In this document: positions 12,781-24,975 of the stretch, one piece after another
Layout: every line of letters starts with the position of its first letter
How positions within the stretch are numbered: the first letter of the stretch is position 1
Assembly (NCBI RefSeq): GCF_009389715.1
Contig: NC_052399.1
Location: 26,483,146 to 26,547,145 of the forward strand
Length of the DNA: 64,000 nt
Source of the DNA: Phoenix dactylifera
Lineage: Eukaryota; Streptophyta; Magnoliopsida; Arecales; Arecaceae
Reading direction: 5' to 3'
Translations under genes and position numbers: made by a program
The notes under the pieces: generated by a model
Database searches by the model: none
What the model saw: only the letters and a program-made list of their open reading frames with translations
What the model was told of the DNA's origin: nothing

Positions 12781-13214
12781 ATTTTTGATAATAAAAAATA
12801 TTTTTTTTATTTTTTTTAAATGAGAACAATGAGGAAGAAAAAAGAAGAAATGAGAGCAACGATATGGCCGAGGATAAGCAAGAGCTCGATGTCGGATGAA
12901 GAGACAGTCGAGGGAGAGGTAAAGAAAAATAATAGGAATAGAGCTAATGATAAGGTCAAGAACAAATGATAGCTCGGCATCGAATGGAGAGATGGTTGGT
13001 GAGACTTGAAGTTACATCCGATATGAGGGGTATAAGAGATTATGTGGCACCATGTAGCAGAGCATTTTGATGGCATATAATAGGTGGCCATTGCCATCAA
13101 ATTTATATTTTGCAGCAACTACCTAAGCCCGTAATGAAGTTTGACTTAATATTAGCTAGGCAGCGAGTTTGCACATCAATGTATGCTACGAATTTTTAAG
13201 GAGTAGAGCCCTAA

Positions 13215-15400
13215 GCTTCCTTATTTCTTGGGTGAACATACCACTTCCCATGAGATTAAATGAAATCCTCTTCGATATATGGAGTGGCCCCATAAGAATA
13301 CCCAAAATTCCTCTTCTAATTGCATGTAAATAGTAAAAGGAAAATGTACAGAGATATAGCGTAGATAGGCAACCACGTCAATACGAACTAAAGCAAGGTT
13401 GCTATCTCTGCAAAGAAGGGAGTTTTCTGATATTCGTGCTGTCACTTTATGAAGAAGAGAATTAACGTTGGCTAGCTTTAGACGAGACCCTGAAAGTGGA
13501 ACACCCAAGTACTTTCAAACTCTCTCCTTCAATGGCATTTGTAAGATTCACCGTGTTTGTCTCTTGGAGCTAGGGGGTGTAGCCGGACTGAATATGATAT
13601 GAGATTTTGCAACAATAATTGATTGACTTGATAAGGCATAATAAAGGTCAATGAGAGCTTCCAAGCACAGAATATCTTGTGTCATTGCTCGGGCCTCTAA
13701 TAAGCAATCATTTGCAACAAAGATATAAGAAAAAGAAGGCCCTATCCTTCCTAGCTAAAAAGCTTGAAATGCTTGGTTATTAACAGCCAACTACAATAGG
13801 CTAGAGAGTATGTCAAAACATAAGATAAATAAGCACGGGGATAAAAGGCAACCCTATCGTAAACCCATAGTTGGGTTGAAACAAGGTATAGGAGAACCAT
13901 TTATTAATAAAGAGAATCTAGGTTTTGTGACATGCCTGCACCCAACTAATAATGTAGGGGTGAAGTCGAAAATGCCTAGTATGGATATCGCAAAGTTGCA
14001 ATTGACTCTATCGGAGGCCTTCTCTATGTCTACCTTAATTGCCACCAATGACTTTATCCTAGGAGAATTTTGTGAGAAGTGCATGATTTCTTGGTCTAAT
14101 AGGAAGTTTTCTGTGATTCAGTGGCTAGGCACAAAAGCCCCTTGCATAGGATAGATTAGTGCAGGCAAAAGAGGCTTAAGTCTATTAACTAGGTTATTGG
14201 TATTAGATAAGCCTATAGGTCTAAAGTTTGTTACTTGAATAGAGTTCGACCTTTTTGATATTCTGATAATATAGGTTTGCTTCCGAGAGTGAGGCATTGA
14301 AGCATACCTGAAGATGCTTTTGACCATTAAAATCAAGTTTTTGATGATATACTAGAACTCCTTCAAAAAGAATGGATAAAACCTATTTAGCCTCGGCACT
14401 TTGTCTGGTCACATTTTCTTGATTGCCCTTTCAATTTTGTTTTCTATAATCGCTGCATAAATAAAGTCATTGTGATATTTTGTTACCTTCTCTAGCATCA
14501 ACAACAACCAAGAAGAGATGGTTTCCAATGGTTATAAAAGTGCTCAAGAAGTAAGTTTTGGATGGCTACATCGTCCACTAGTGTGTGGCTTTGTGGATGT
14601 TGAAGTGTGTTAATGTGGTTGTGTCATCTTCTTGAGATTGTAGATCTGTGGAAAAATTTTGTAATGATGTCACCTTCCTTGAGCCTAGTAACTTCGGACT
14701 TTTGCCTCCAAAAGATCTCTTATATCTTTAGGTTATTGCTAAAGGCTCGTAGGGTTTGAAGTAATTATATGTTCTAGTTGTGACAAAGCTTTCTTTGATT
14801 GAAGTTGCAACAAGGCGGTGTTTAGTGCAGCTCCTACTCGAAAAATATCACCAACTTGTCATTTGTTCTAGTAGTAAAGCATCAATTTCTTGATGGACCA
14901 CTTCATGTACTTCTTCAAAAGATAGCCATATTTTTTTGAAGCCAAAGGGCAAGGGGCCTCTTGATCGGCAAGCTACGATTGGAACTAGTATGGGATGGTG
15001 GCCAGATGCAAATCGGGCTAGATGACATACCTTTGATTTAGGGAATAACTGTATCCACTGATCTGAAGTAAAGGTTTGGTCTAATTATTCCCATACACAG
15101 GTTAGTTCTGGTTGGTTATTGCACCATGTATAAGGGTTCCTTGGAAGCCCAAATCAATCAGGCCTGTCATTTGCAGAAATGCACAAAATTCCCTAATATC
15201 CCTATCCATCCTGAAAAAGTATGACCACCTTTCTTATCCTCAGCATTTAAAATATAATTAAAGTCCACCATGGTCATAAAAGGAAGGTTCATAGACCGAA
15301 CAACCATGGTTGACTACCGCACTGCTCTATGGTATGAGCCATTTGTGCTTGTGTACCCCACTCCTAAGATCTAAGTAGGACTCAAATTAGGTTGTAACAA
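13215..15400 (-). mobile_element. Degenerate LINE (L1-like), minus strand
   Basis: Minus-strand frames contain reverse-transcriptase pieces. FRPIGLSNTNNLVNRLKPLL and MQGAFVPSH are at about 14118-14270. KVDIEKASDRVN, LLINGSPIPCFNPTMGLR are at about 13855-14050. GVPLSGSRLKLANVNSLLHK and FLWGHSIYRRGFHLISW are at about 13240-13505. This is the usual block order of plant L1 ORF2. Regions toward 15000-15360 look like a decayed endonuclease with the FNYIL-type stretch. The QGDPLSP and FADD catalytic blocks are not readable. There are many stops and the element is non-functional. Confidence 0.68.
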
Positions 15401-15983
15401 TGCCACACACCAGCCAACAGTCCGCATTAATCTACCAACATTCTCAGGATCAGAGGAATGAGGGGGTTTATATGGTGTATCACTCAGGATCCCAAGCGAA
15501 TGAGGCCGACTGAAAGGCCGATGGCCTTCGGAGGCCTTTTGGACACGTCTCCATGCTCAACCGTCCCCTCATGTCTGAAGAAGTTGGAGCAGAGGATCGC
15601 GATCACGATCTTTTGTTCTGCTTTTTGCTTCCTTCTATTCAAATTGGACTGAAGTCGGTTGGCCTGCCAACTTCAGTCCAATATGGCCATTTCAGGCCTG
15701 GTCTTACAAATATCAAATACAGGATTGAACTGTTTAATGGCCATTAATTTTATTATTGGAATTAGGATCCACCCATTTCATTTACTAGGTGTAAAGGAAA
15801 CAAGCTCTTGATGCTAGAGCAAAATGATAAAGGGAGAAAGTGAAAAAAAAATGAGCAAAAGAGATTTGCTCTCCCCCAACAACATCCATTCCCAGTTAGA
15901 ACGAGTGTGTAACAATATAAACAATCATACAGCAATAGTAGAGCCTTCAGCAGAACATTGCTGAAGATGCCCTTACAATGCTT

Positions 15984-18900
15984 CTAAACGTATCTAATGC
16001 TGGGATCTTCATTGTACCATTCAGTAAATCTGCTTTCACCATTTTGCCATCCCTCAAGTCTGCCTCTGAGAGACATTTCTGGATCACCATCACTGTCATC
16101 GTCGCAGCTAGTGGGTTTCCACTTTTCCACGAGGGGAGCTAGCTTATTTACAGCATGGCTCATGTCAGGCCTCTGAGAAGGCTCGCGGGCTGTACAGTAG
16201 CGTGCAAGTTCTGCTACTTCCCATAAGCTTATGAGATCTTCTTCATCAAGATGAAGATTAGGATCTGGAGACGACTTAAGAAAGTTTTCCTTGTCAAGGA
16301 TATTTCTGCGGAAGACATAAACCAGATTGGTATCTTCATCCGGGCGGGTATCATCGAGCACCCTCTCTCCAGTAATTAGTTCCATCAATATAACTCCAAA
16401 TGCATATACATCAATCTTGGTTGTCACTTTTCCAGTAACTGCAAGAAAACCAAAATGTAAACCCATCATGATATTACTTATGACATGTAATCAGCAAATG
16501 AATAAAAATGGTAATAATGCACATAGTAGCTTTTAGTGTCACTGGACCACAAAATGGAGCCTAACTATACCTATTAGATTAGAATGGTCTCTCTTCAAAT
16601 CATGTAATCACAGTCATAAATATGTAAAGTCTGCTACATGTGCATGAATTGTAGTTTATAAGGAACAATTTTAGATCATGGTCAAATCCCATGCAAAAGA
16701 TATTGTAATATAAATTGACTGACCAAAGTTTTGCATTGAAGGGACTCAAAACTGCATTGACTAGCTAGCCAGAGCAACTATATTAGTGTTTGAATCAAGT
16801 TCAAGTATAATTAATACAGGAGTTAGAAGTTTTAGATATGTTGAAGGATATATAGTTATGCCTGATACTGAGTTATTAATTGTAAAGTATTCTGAAGTTC
16901 GGTTCTAGCCTATTCTTTCAGGGTGATAAGTTGAGTTTGGGGCACCATCCTTGCATTACTAACGTACAATTTTCAGGTTTTTGGAAGTTGGAACAATGAA
17001 CTTTTAGTACATTCTTCCCAAATATGCCTACCTGGTCAAATTATAATGCCTTCAAACTACAACAGAAGAACAAGAAACAAGTATGTTCTTTAAGTTGGAA
17101 TTACCTTGTTTGGCTTGCTTGATAGAAAATATGTAAATAAATGATGAAGAAGAGAAGAAACATGGATGGTTGGAATAGATTTATCATATTAATGATATAA
17201 AGAAAGAAATAAATATTAATTTTCATCATCTTAAGGTTCAAGTGATCCTACCTTGGGGCGGGGGGGTGAAGGTCATCCCTTAATTTATTGAGATACATAA
17301 ATATTTGATCGTAAATATTATCGCGGTAGATTTCATATATAGGTTATGTGAAATGAAGGGAACCTACTTCACATGTTATTGTTGTTTTGTCTTCCTCTTG
17401 TTAAATTCTTATGTACTTTGTGCCAATGCAAAGTGAGATATCCCATCAATTCCTTTTGCTATATTTATGTCAAGATCCCTTCAAAGATCAAATACCCAAT
17501 GTAGCTTCTTATTAATCCTTTCAGATTCCAAAATCCATGCAACCACTCATACAAAAGTTCGTGAACGGCAAGTTATTCCTTTCATTGAATGGCCAAGAAA
17601 ACCAACACCATAATACACAAGAGACTCAAGCTCCATTTTAATTCTTACAACCAGACAACTTCAAAAGTTCCAATGAAGAAGGTCAAGATTTTGTTAGATG
17701 GGATATATTGATGAGGTAGTGATACAGTATCGTTTTTTCTTTTTTTCCCTTTTTTGTCAAACCAACGCTATACCATTGCACTGTACTATGAAGAGGAATA
17801 TACAAACCTAATGAAATCGATACTTAAACAACCACCAACGTACAAAAAAGTAAAAAAGCATATAGGTGTGATTTATTCTTGCTGAAATTTGATATCCAAA
17901 AAATAATGGATAGAGTATGAATTGTTTTGCAAGATCTTACGACAAGAAAATACAAAGGTTGAGAAGACACATAATATAATTATCTTCCTTCAGATTGAGA
18001 GAAACATATTGTTAATTAGTCTATAATGATGCTACTATTTATCAAAATGTCTTTGGTTGCATTCCATTACCAATTCTTTTAGAAGTTTTTCCAGGTCCCT
18101 TTGTTGCTTGATGTTGTAATTCTAACTCAAGGAAAGAAGTTATGGGATTACTTACAAGACAAACAATTGGAGGACAAATATGAACCAAATAAGACATAGC
18201 TTGACGGCCCACAAGAAGGGCATATGATGAGCATCACATCATATAACCTTCAGTATATTACCTATGAGGGTCAAGAATTACAAAAGGTAGAAAAAAGTTA
18301 TGTACAGAAAAATTATATTGTAACATTTGCAATCTCATATTCATGGTTCACAAAGGATTCCGGAAAGAGCACTGTTTACTAAGCTATGTCAAGCAATTTT
18401 TAGTCCAGGAAGATCACTAACAAAGTCCACGTTTACTGGTAGGCCAGACCTAATCCACCTTTACAAACGTAAGGACAAAGCATATAGACAACAAGAGCTG
18501 CATTTTTTTTTTAAATGTGGTATTATAATAACTTTTGATTTGTTTGAGTTGGATAGTAGCTCAAGTTTAAGAGTTGAAGAACCCTCTTCGACCAATAGAT
18601 ATAGTCTATAGTCTATACATATTAAAGAATTATACAAGTTTGGAGATACGATAATGTTGTCAGAACAAAAGTAAGTAGTGGCAGGTCATTTATGCGATCT
18701 CATAACTACAAACAAAACCAGGAGTGTGATCTGAACTTATTCTTAGAACTTTTAACTTGAAAAGAGTGATGCATTATACTAACTGTCATAGAAAAACATC
18801 CATGAAAAGTTTTGTTATAAAACATTAACACATCATCTTCTTTATTATTGTCAAAAAATACAAGAGATCACATGCTCTGGAAATGTATCCATATTAGGAG

Positions 18901-21900
18901 AAATTATATCCTACATGGTGTGCAACACGTGGCTGTGCATGACGCCAATCACAGCTACTCATTCCTGCATTCCCCATTCATCAAGCGCTCATCTCGGTGC
19001 ACCGCTACATGAACGAGCGGCTGCGATTGGCACGTGCACGGCCACATGGTGCACGCCGTGTAGGATATAATTTCTCCTATATTAGGGCACAACTAGGCTG
19101 TAACATTGGAGCACGCAGCAATATATGAGGGTTATCTGCCCTGTGTTAGTAAGCTCAAACTTTGATTCAACAAACTTCCTCTTCTTTAGTGGTAGCTGAA
19201 AATTGAAAGGTTTTATTACACATAACAGCCAAACCCATTATTAAAAGGATTCACCTAGATTCATTAACAAATAAACTGATGGGAAGATGATGTGAAGATG
19301 GAGTAAGTTACCTAATTATACAAAATCATTAAATTCCAAAGCTCAAGATCAAACAGAATTCGGCCTTTAAATCACAGAGGCAGCAATTGCTACAAACCTT
19401 CACCATTCACCTCTTCAAGGTCAAAAGTTGGAGTCTGCCTCCACAATGATCCAGAAAAAGATCGGGTTCTTCAAAGGATCCTGAGGTTTAGATTGCTTGA
19501 GTATCCTACCTCTAAACCCTCATATCGACCCTTCATATACCACCATTTGCCATATAGCATCTTAATATGTCATGTAAAAACTGTACCTCAAAACCTCCAT
19601 GCCCACCTTTTACCTACCCAAACTGACATCTCCGATGATAACAATCGTCATGAAATTCATAAATTATATTTTAACTTAGATAAGGAACTCATACATCTAA
19701 ACACTATCCCACCTCCAAGTAGAGGTATGAGATTTCAAACTGGCGTAGCTAATGCAATTGATGAACAAGAATGTGAAAAGGTGGTAGTTTGACAACACAC
19801 CAACAAACAAGTTCTGTACAACAAATATGGCTGCTATGACACATGGAATGCTAATTGTTGTCAAATTCAATGAATAGATATACAACGACATGTGAAAAGC
19901 TCCCATCATATTCAGACACCAAATTTATGTAATATGATATATCACCCCTCAATGGATATATTATGCAGCTGCCAATGTAAAGGTCACAAAGCTCAATATT
20001 GTCTTGGTCAATACTATAATGTTATCGCTTAAAGTTCCAAAGCAGGTTTTTTCATCTAATAAACAAGCTAGCAGTTGAAAATTTCTAGCTAACAGAGTGT
20101 AATAACATACTATGTCAAACATGTATCGTTAGCACTCATATCTACATTTGAATTTCCATTGATAGTGTACAAAATATAGTTGTTAGATAAGAATGTATTT
20201 ATGGAGATGTGGATGTATGCATGTCCTATTACTCAAGAAGCAACCTTTATATGTATTTGAATTTAATTCAGTCTACAGGAAACAACAAAGCACAACAAAC
20301 CAGCAATTTTTTTCTAGAACAAATAGAACCAATATAAACTATCTTATTGAATCACTAAATCAGGATGCAAAAACAAAAATACTTACTCGCATATTCAGGT
20401 GCAAGATATCCGAACGTCCCCGCCAGTCGTGTCATCATAGACTTCTGCTTATCTAGTGCAAGCTTGACCAATCCGAAATCTGAAACCTTAGCCCGCTTGT
20501 CATTGTCCAACAATATATTCAAGGGCTTCAGGTCCCTGTGGATGAAACTCTCCTGGGCCAAGCTGTGCAGGTATTGAACCCCTCGAGCCACATCCAGAGC
20601 TACTGCAAGCCTCTGCTGCCAAGTAAGAGGAGAAAACCCATTCTCACTGCATTCAAACAAGTGCTGCTCCAAAGTCCCCCCTGGCATATATTCATAGACC
20701 AACAGCTGCTCATCCTCATCGTCGCAATAACCTAGGAGGGCCACCAAGTGCCTGTGCCTTACTCTTTGCAACACATCAATCTCTGCTCTGAACTCTTCAT
20801 TCCCTTTCTCACCTATCAAGCCAACCCTGCTCCTCTTCACTGCAATCATCGTCCCGTTAAGCTGCCCTTTGTAGACGACTCCGAATCCACCCCTCCCTAT
20901 AATGTTGTCCTCGCTAAAATTGTTCGTGGCACTACGGATGGCATGGATCGACATGCACATGCCTTGCGTGTCGGTCGTACTCCCCATGTTGTTTTGAGTG
21001 TACCGTCCATTCCAGCTTCCATCATTCAAATTCATACCCATCACTCCTATCTTCACCAATTCTGGCCCATTTGCAGGGGTTTGTGTAGCAACCCGACCAA
21101 ATTTCTTGCGCTTCCTTCTGTGAATATAGCAGATCAATGCAGCCGCCAAGCACCCCATACCAACCAAAACACCTATAACTATTCCTGCAGCTGTAGCGGC
21201 TTGAAACTTTGATGAAGACCCATTTGAACCAGAATCTCCTCCGGAAGGATCCACTTCTTTGCCGATATTCGGGTTGCCTTCTTTCCTCACCTCCACAGTC
21301 TGACGGAATTCCGGTACTTTTCCTGAGAGGTCGTTGTTGGTAACATCAACAAGCGTCAGCTTCTGCAACTTCGTCAAGCTATCTGGTATTCGGCCCGAGA
21401 GGCTGTTGTTGCTCAGTATCAGCTTCTGCAATGAGGCAAAGTTACCAATGGCGGGAGAGATGATCCCACTGTAACGCCGGTTCGCAAAATTAAGGACCAC
21501 GATGTCCTGGCCACCACAGGTCACACCTTGCCAATTCTTACAGGGATCGTTCCCCTGCCAGGATTCTGTGAGGTCCATCGGGTACTCGAAGCCTGCCGCG
21601 ACTTCCAGCAGCGACGTCACTCTCGGGTCGCACTGCTCCGCCGGATTCTCGACACAGAATTGGTTGCCCTTGTCAATGTCGACGGTCACGCCATCGGCAA
21701 ACTTAGGCATGGGGCCCTGGAGCTTGTTGTTCGACAGCGTGACGTTCTTGAGGGTGGCGGACGATATCAGCGACGGCGGGACAACTCCGGTGAGGAAATT
21801 GTCCCGGGCCCTGAAGTCAGTCAAGGAGGCGAGGTCCGAGAGATCCGGGATGGGCCCTGTGAAGCCATTTGATTGCAGCCATACCACTGACAGCTGGGTC

Positions 21901-22595
21901 ATCCGTGCGATCACGTCGATCCGCCCGGTAAGCTGGGAGCCGGCCTGTTGATTGTTGAGTACAAGCGACTGAATATTGGATCCCTTGAAGGATGCCGGGA
22001 GCTCGCCTTTCATGGTGTTGTAAGAAAGTGTCAGCGACTGCAATTTGGGCATTTTGCCGAAGAAATCCGGGATATTGCCGGTGACCCCGGCGTCGGAGGC
22101 GGAGAATACCACGAGATTCTCGCACTTGGATACATCATCTGGTATGGACCACGGTTTGAACGGGTTCTTGTCGAGAGTCATGGTCTGAAGGCTTGTGAGG
22201 CCGGAGAAGAAATCGGCAGGCATGGTGGAGAAGGCATTGCTGTCGATGTACACACTCTGGAGGCTGGCGAGATTGGCGAGGGAGGGGAGATCACCTTTAA
22301 TCTGGTTTTTCTGGAGCTGGAGGGATTTGAGGGAGGATAGATTGGAGATGGAGGCGGACAGCTCGCCGGAGACACCCTTGTTCCTGAGGTTAATTTCGAC
22401 GACGCTCCCGCCTTGGCAGGAGACCCCGGGCCAGCTGCATGGGTCGCCGTTGGCGAGCTTCCATTGAGGGACGATAAGGCTCTTGGCGATGTCCTGCATG
22501 GCTGCACTGTCATCGCAGAGAGAGGGAGAAGGGAGGAGGGAGAGAAAGAGGAGGAGGAGCAGAGGGAGAGGAGAAGGGCTCCTAACCTTCCCCAT
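15984..22595 (-). CDS. TMK-type leucine-rich-repeat receptor kinase, 2 exons
   Basis: Exons 22595-20387 and 16438-15984 encode 887 aa. The intron is GT-AG, phase 1, 3,948 bp, and sits after APEYA in the kinase, a position typical of TMK genes. TMKs are plasma-membrane kinases tied to auxin and Rho-GTPase signalling. In order there are: a signal peptide (residues 1-27, LLLLLF core), an LRR cap with DPCSWPGVSC, a first LRR block (to about 300), a Cys-containing island (about 310-360, second cap NDPCKNWQGVTC), a second LRR block (to about 430), a transmembrane helix (467-490) followed by HRRKRKK, and the kinase. The Gly loop is GRGGFGVVYKG (567-577), with K587, HRD 686-688, N693 and DFG 706-708. 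All catalytic residues are present. The Met at 22595 was chosen over an in-frame Met 49 codons upstream because it begins the signal peptide. The C-terminus ends NEDPSIRYV and lacks the usual TMK tail. Confidence 0.92.
16439..20386 (-). other. Intron of the TMK-like gene
   Basis: The donor GTAAGT lies at 20386-20381 and the TTGCAG acceptor precedes 16438. Apart from the foldback MITE at 18897-19077 I see no gene or recognisable element. A short polyG run occurs near 17258-17266. Small ORFs here have no identifiable domains. Confidence 0.8.
18897..19077. mobile_element. Foldback MITE with about 60-bp terminal inverted repeats
   Basis: The left end GGAGAAATTATATCCTACA and the right end read in reverse match perfectly for 19 bases. 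The pairing continues, with a few mostly transition-type mismatches, for about 59 bp (through gccaatcacagc / gccaatcgcagc). The total length is about 181 bp, with the arms making up about two thirds. The flanks are catatta and tatatta, so a short TA-rich duplication is possible but unclear. The superfamily is not assigned. It lies in the intron of the TMK-like gene. Confidence 0.7.
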
Positions 22596-23035
22596 TGTGA
22601 AGGCATGGGGAAGGGGGGGCGAGAGGAGGAGGAAGGAAAAGATGGCTTCAATGGCGGTCTCTTTTGGTGGATGGAGGATGGGAGAGAAGGGGAAACAACG
22701 GCGATCGAGGCGGAGAGATGGATGGGCCTCATGATTTCTCACCTCCCTCCGGCTCCCGGCTCTGAGCTTCCGCTGGCAAAAGCGCGTTTCCCACCTACTC
22801 CCTATTTTTGGGTCTCAAAATGAGCTTTTACCGGCGTGGCGGTCTGTCGGAATTCGGAATAGGGGAATGTCTGTTGACTTGACGAGCTGTCACAACACGT
22901 GGCTGCGCCCCCGTGTCTGACAATTTGCAGATGCCGCGTGGCTGACATATCGTCAAACATGTCGCTGAGTTTCTTCCAAGGGCCTCATGGAAAAGTGGAA
23001 CGCTAAACTCTCAAGATGCTGCACCTATAAGTCTT
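22596..23035 (-). promoter_or_regulatory. 5' flank of the TMK-like gene
   Basis: This is the region upstream of the chosen start codon. It includes an open reading frame continuous with the gene to 22742 that probably belongs to the 5' UTR. Beyond 22750 the sequence is moderately GC-rich with an acacgtggc ACGT core near 22894-22902. No TATA box could be fixed. Confidence 0.3.
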
Positions 23036-23039
23036 TAGC

Positions 23040-24000
23040 CTGAAGTAATATTTTGAGCTGAATTAGAATTAAAGTCTTCCATGTAATCTACGTCTCCTGA
23101 AATTTCTTTATTAGCAAGCCAATCTATATGTTGATAGCCTTTATCGAATATATGAGAAGCCTTAAGTATTTGAACAACTTCTTTAATTTTTCATATATCT
23201 TTGAGTAGAGATAGATGAAGAGGACCAGGATTAAAGGAGCAGCAAATCCATTGCACTACTATAAGAGAGTCACCTGCTACCCAAAATTGAGTGGCAATAA
23301 AGCTACGCAAATACCTTCCCCGCCGCTCGTAGTTCAGCTTCAATAACTAAGGGCTGGCAAAATGATCAAGCATTAGTTTTCCATTGTGATCTCTGATAAA
23401 AAAACCAGCACCTGCAGGTTGATCTTTTGCAGACCCAGCAAAGCTAACCACATCGATACTCTAACGAGAGGGGTTGACCAGTAAATTATAATGAGAGAAG
23501 AATGAGGAGGGTCCAAAGAACCAGTGGTTCCCCATAGCCTTGCTGTTGCACTAATGGAATCCTTGTTCAGGGCTTGAAGAAGTTCTCTTGCTAGATGAAA
23601 GGCTCTTTAGTAGTCACATAAATCCTCTTTAGTAGTCAATTTGCCTTGAAATACTTGTTCATTTCTACAGGGCCATTTTAACCAACCGGCATGAAGTAAT
23701 ACAGCTTGGTCATTATCACCAATCGCTCTATTGTATACCATGTGCAATAGATCATCAATAGAATAGCGTGATCAATATCTTCAATTTGATCCTCACATAG
23801 ATCACAAAAACACTTATTGGGATGTAACAAACCATGATTATATATAGTTAACTTATATGGGAGTCGTCGCCAAGACAATTTCCACCAGCAAATTCTAGTG
23901 TTAGTAGGAGATTTCCAAATCCAATCAAAATCAGCCATTGGATGATCAATTTCACTATTGATAATATTATTATAGACTTCCTTCAAAAGCACCTTGCAAT
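23040..24000 (-). mobile_element. 5'-truncated LINE remnant: zinc knuckle plus RNase H
   Basis: On the minus strand, WIWKSPTNTRICWWKLSWRR then CFCDLCEDQIEDIDHAILL (23678-23992) match the zf-RVT block of plant LINEs, with Cys and His spaced as expected. Below this, GAGFFIRDHNGKLM and VAGDSLIVVQWI (about 23240-23420) and HIDWLANKEI (about 23105-23135) give an RNase H domain. Frameshifts separate the parts. The reverse transcriptase is missing, which suggests 5' truncation. Confidence 0.68.
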
Positions 24001-24095
24001 TCTTATTCTTTCCCCTTAATTTGACTCATTGCATGTTTTAATACTGATGGGTGTGCATAGGAGCTTCGAATAAAGATTTTTGAGTTTCCATGGAA

Positions 24096-24119
24096 CTCTC
24101 TCTCTCTCTCTCTCTCTCT
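24096..24119. repeat. (CT)n microsatellite
   Basis: An uninterrupted CT run of 12 units. Confidence 0.9.
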
Positions 24120-24244
24120 AGGGCTCGGGGGAGTGTTCATCAAGGAGGGAACCCCATATAACAAATGAACAAAAGTGCTCCTGAATGCATCAGCTATAGC
24201 TGGAACTATTTCAAATTATGAAAAATTATTATTAATTCAGAAAT

Positions 24245-24660
24245 GTGGCTAGGGACATCATGTAGCTGGCCCAAGCACCTTTTGCACTTCAATTGCTCCA
24301 CAACGAACATAAGAACAATGGAACTCAGTGAGGCTGCCAACTAGGTCCGATATGTTTCTCATGCATGAGCTAACAAAGTCTACTTGCACTTTGTAATATA
24401 GGAGACCACGACTTTGAGAGCCTCCCTCTCGGCCACGTAGAATTTGCTTGCAAAGCTTGGACTGCACAAATGCCTTCCCATGCACCACGTAGCTCTAAAA
24501 TGGGACTATCTGTACCATTGAAGGAAAAATACCGGCGGCAAGAAGCCAAGCCTAATAGTCACGAACCATAGAGGCAGCTCTAGCTATGCTACTGGGTTTA
24601 ATGGGACGTCGTCTCTCTACAAGAAGTTATCTTCTTATGTCGGGTTTTAGGAGGTGGGGA
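24245..24660 (-). pseudogene. Second LINE RNase H remnant
   Basis: Minus-strand frames give ELRGAW near 24490, then SLTEFHCSYVRCGAIEVQKV (about 24262-24325). These match the helix and the terminal HVRREAN..AD block of RVT_3 RNase H domains, with a frameshift between them. It is distinct from the RNase H at 23040-23480. It may come from a separate LINE insertion or from tandem debris. Confidence 0.5.
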
Positions 24661-24754
24661 GCAATTTGGTGAGATTTTGGTCCCACCTAATTGGAGGTTG
24701 TGTGGTGGATGGCCTAAGTAACCGATCATTCTTATATATCCTTAATCCTAAATA

Positions 24755-24975
24755 CCAAAAATGATCATTTTTAAAAATTTCATAATCTTCAATTTTTACT
24801 CTACCTTCAATCTCTATCTTTAATTTTACTAAAGTTACATTTCATACATTTAGTAGGACCATAGTAGAATACATAGAATATAATTTTAGTAAAATTAGAA
24901 ATAGAAATGAAGCTAGAGTGAAATTTGAGAATAGAGCGATTATTTTCAGTTTTATGATCAATTATTTATAAATAA
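24755..24975. repeat. AT-rich foldback repeat (MITE-like)
   Basis: The left arm (ACTCTACCTTCAATCTCTAT.. about 24795-24850) pairs imperfectly with the reverse complement of the right arm (..ATAGAAATGAAGCTAGAGTG about 24871-24920). Outer AATGATCAT and ATGATCAATT words also face each other. This suggests a decayed stem-loop element of about 220 bp. No target duplication was found. Confidence 0.45.

Noticed and set aside
22596..22742. Upstream in-frame Met of the TMK-like kinase
   Set aside because: It would bury the signal peptide 49 residues inside the protein; the Met at 22595 directly starts a good signal peptide.
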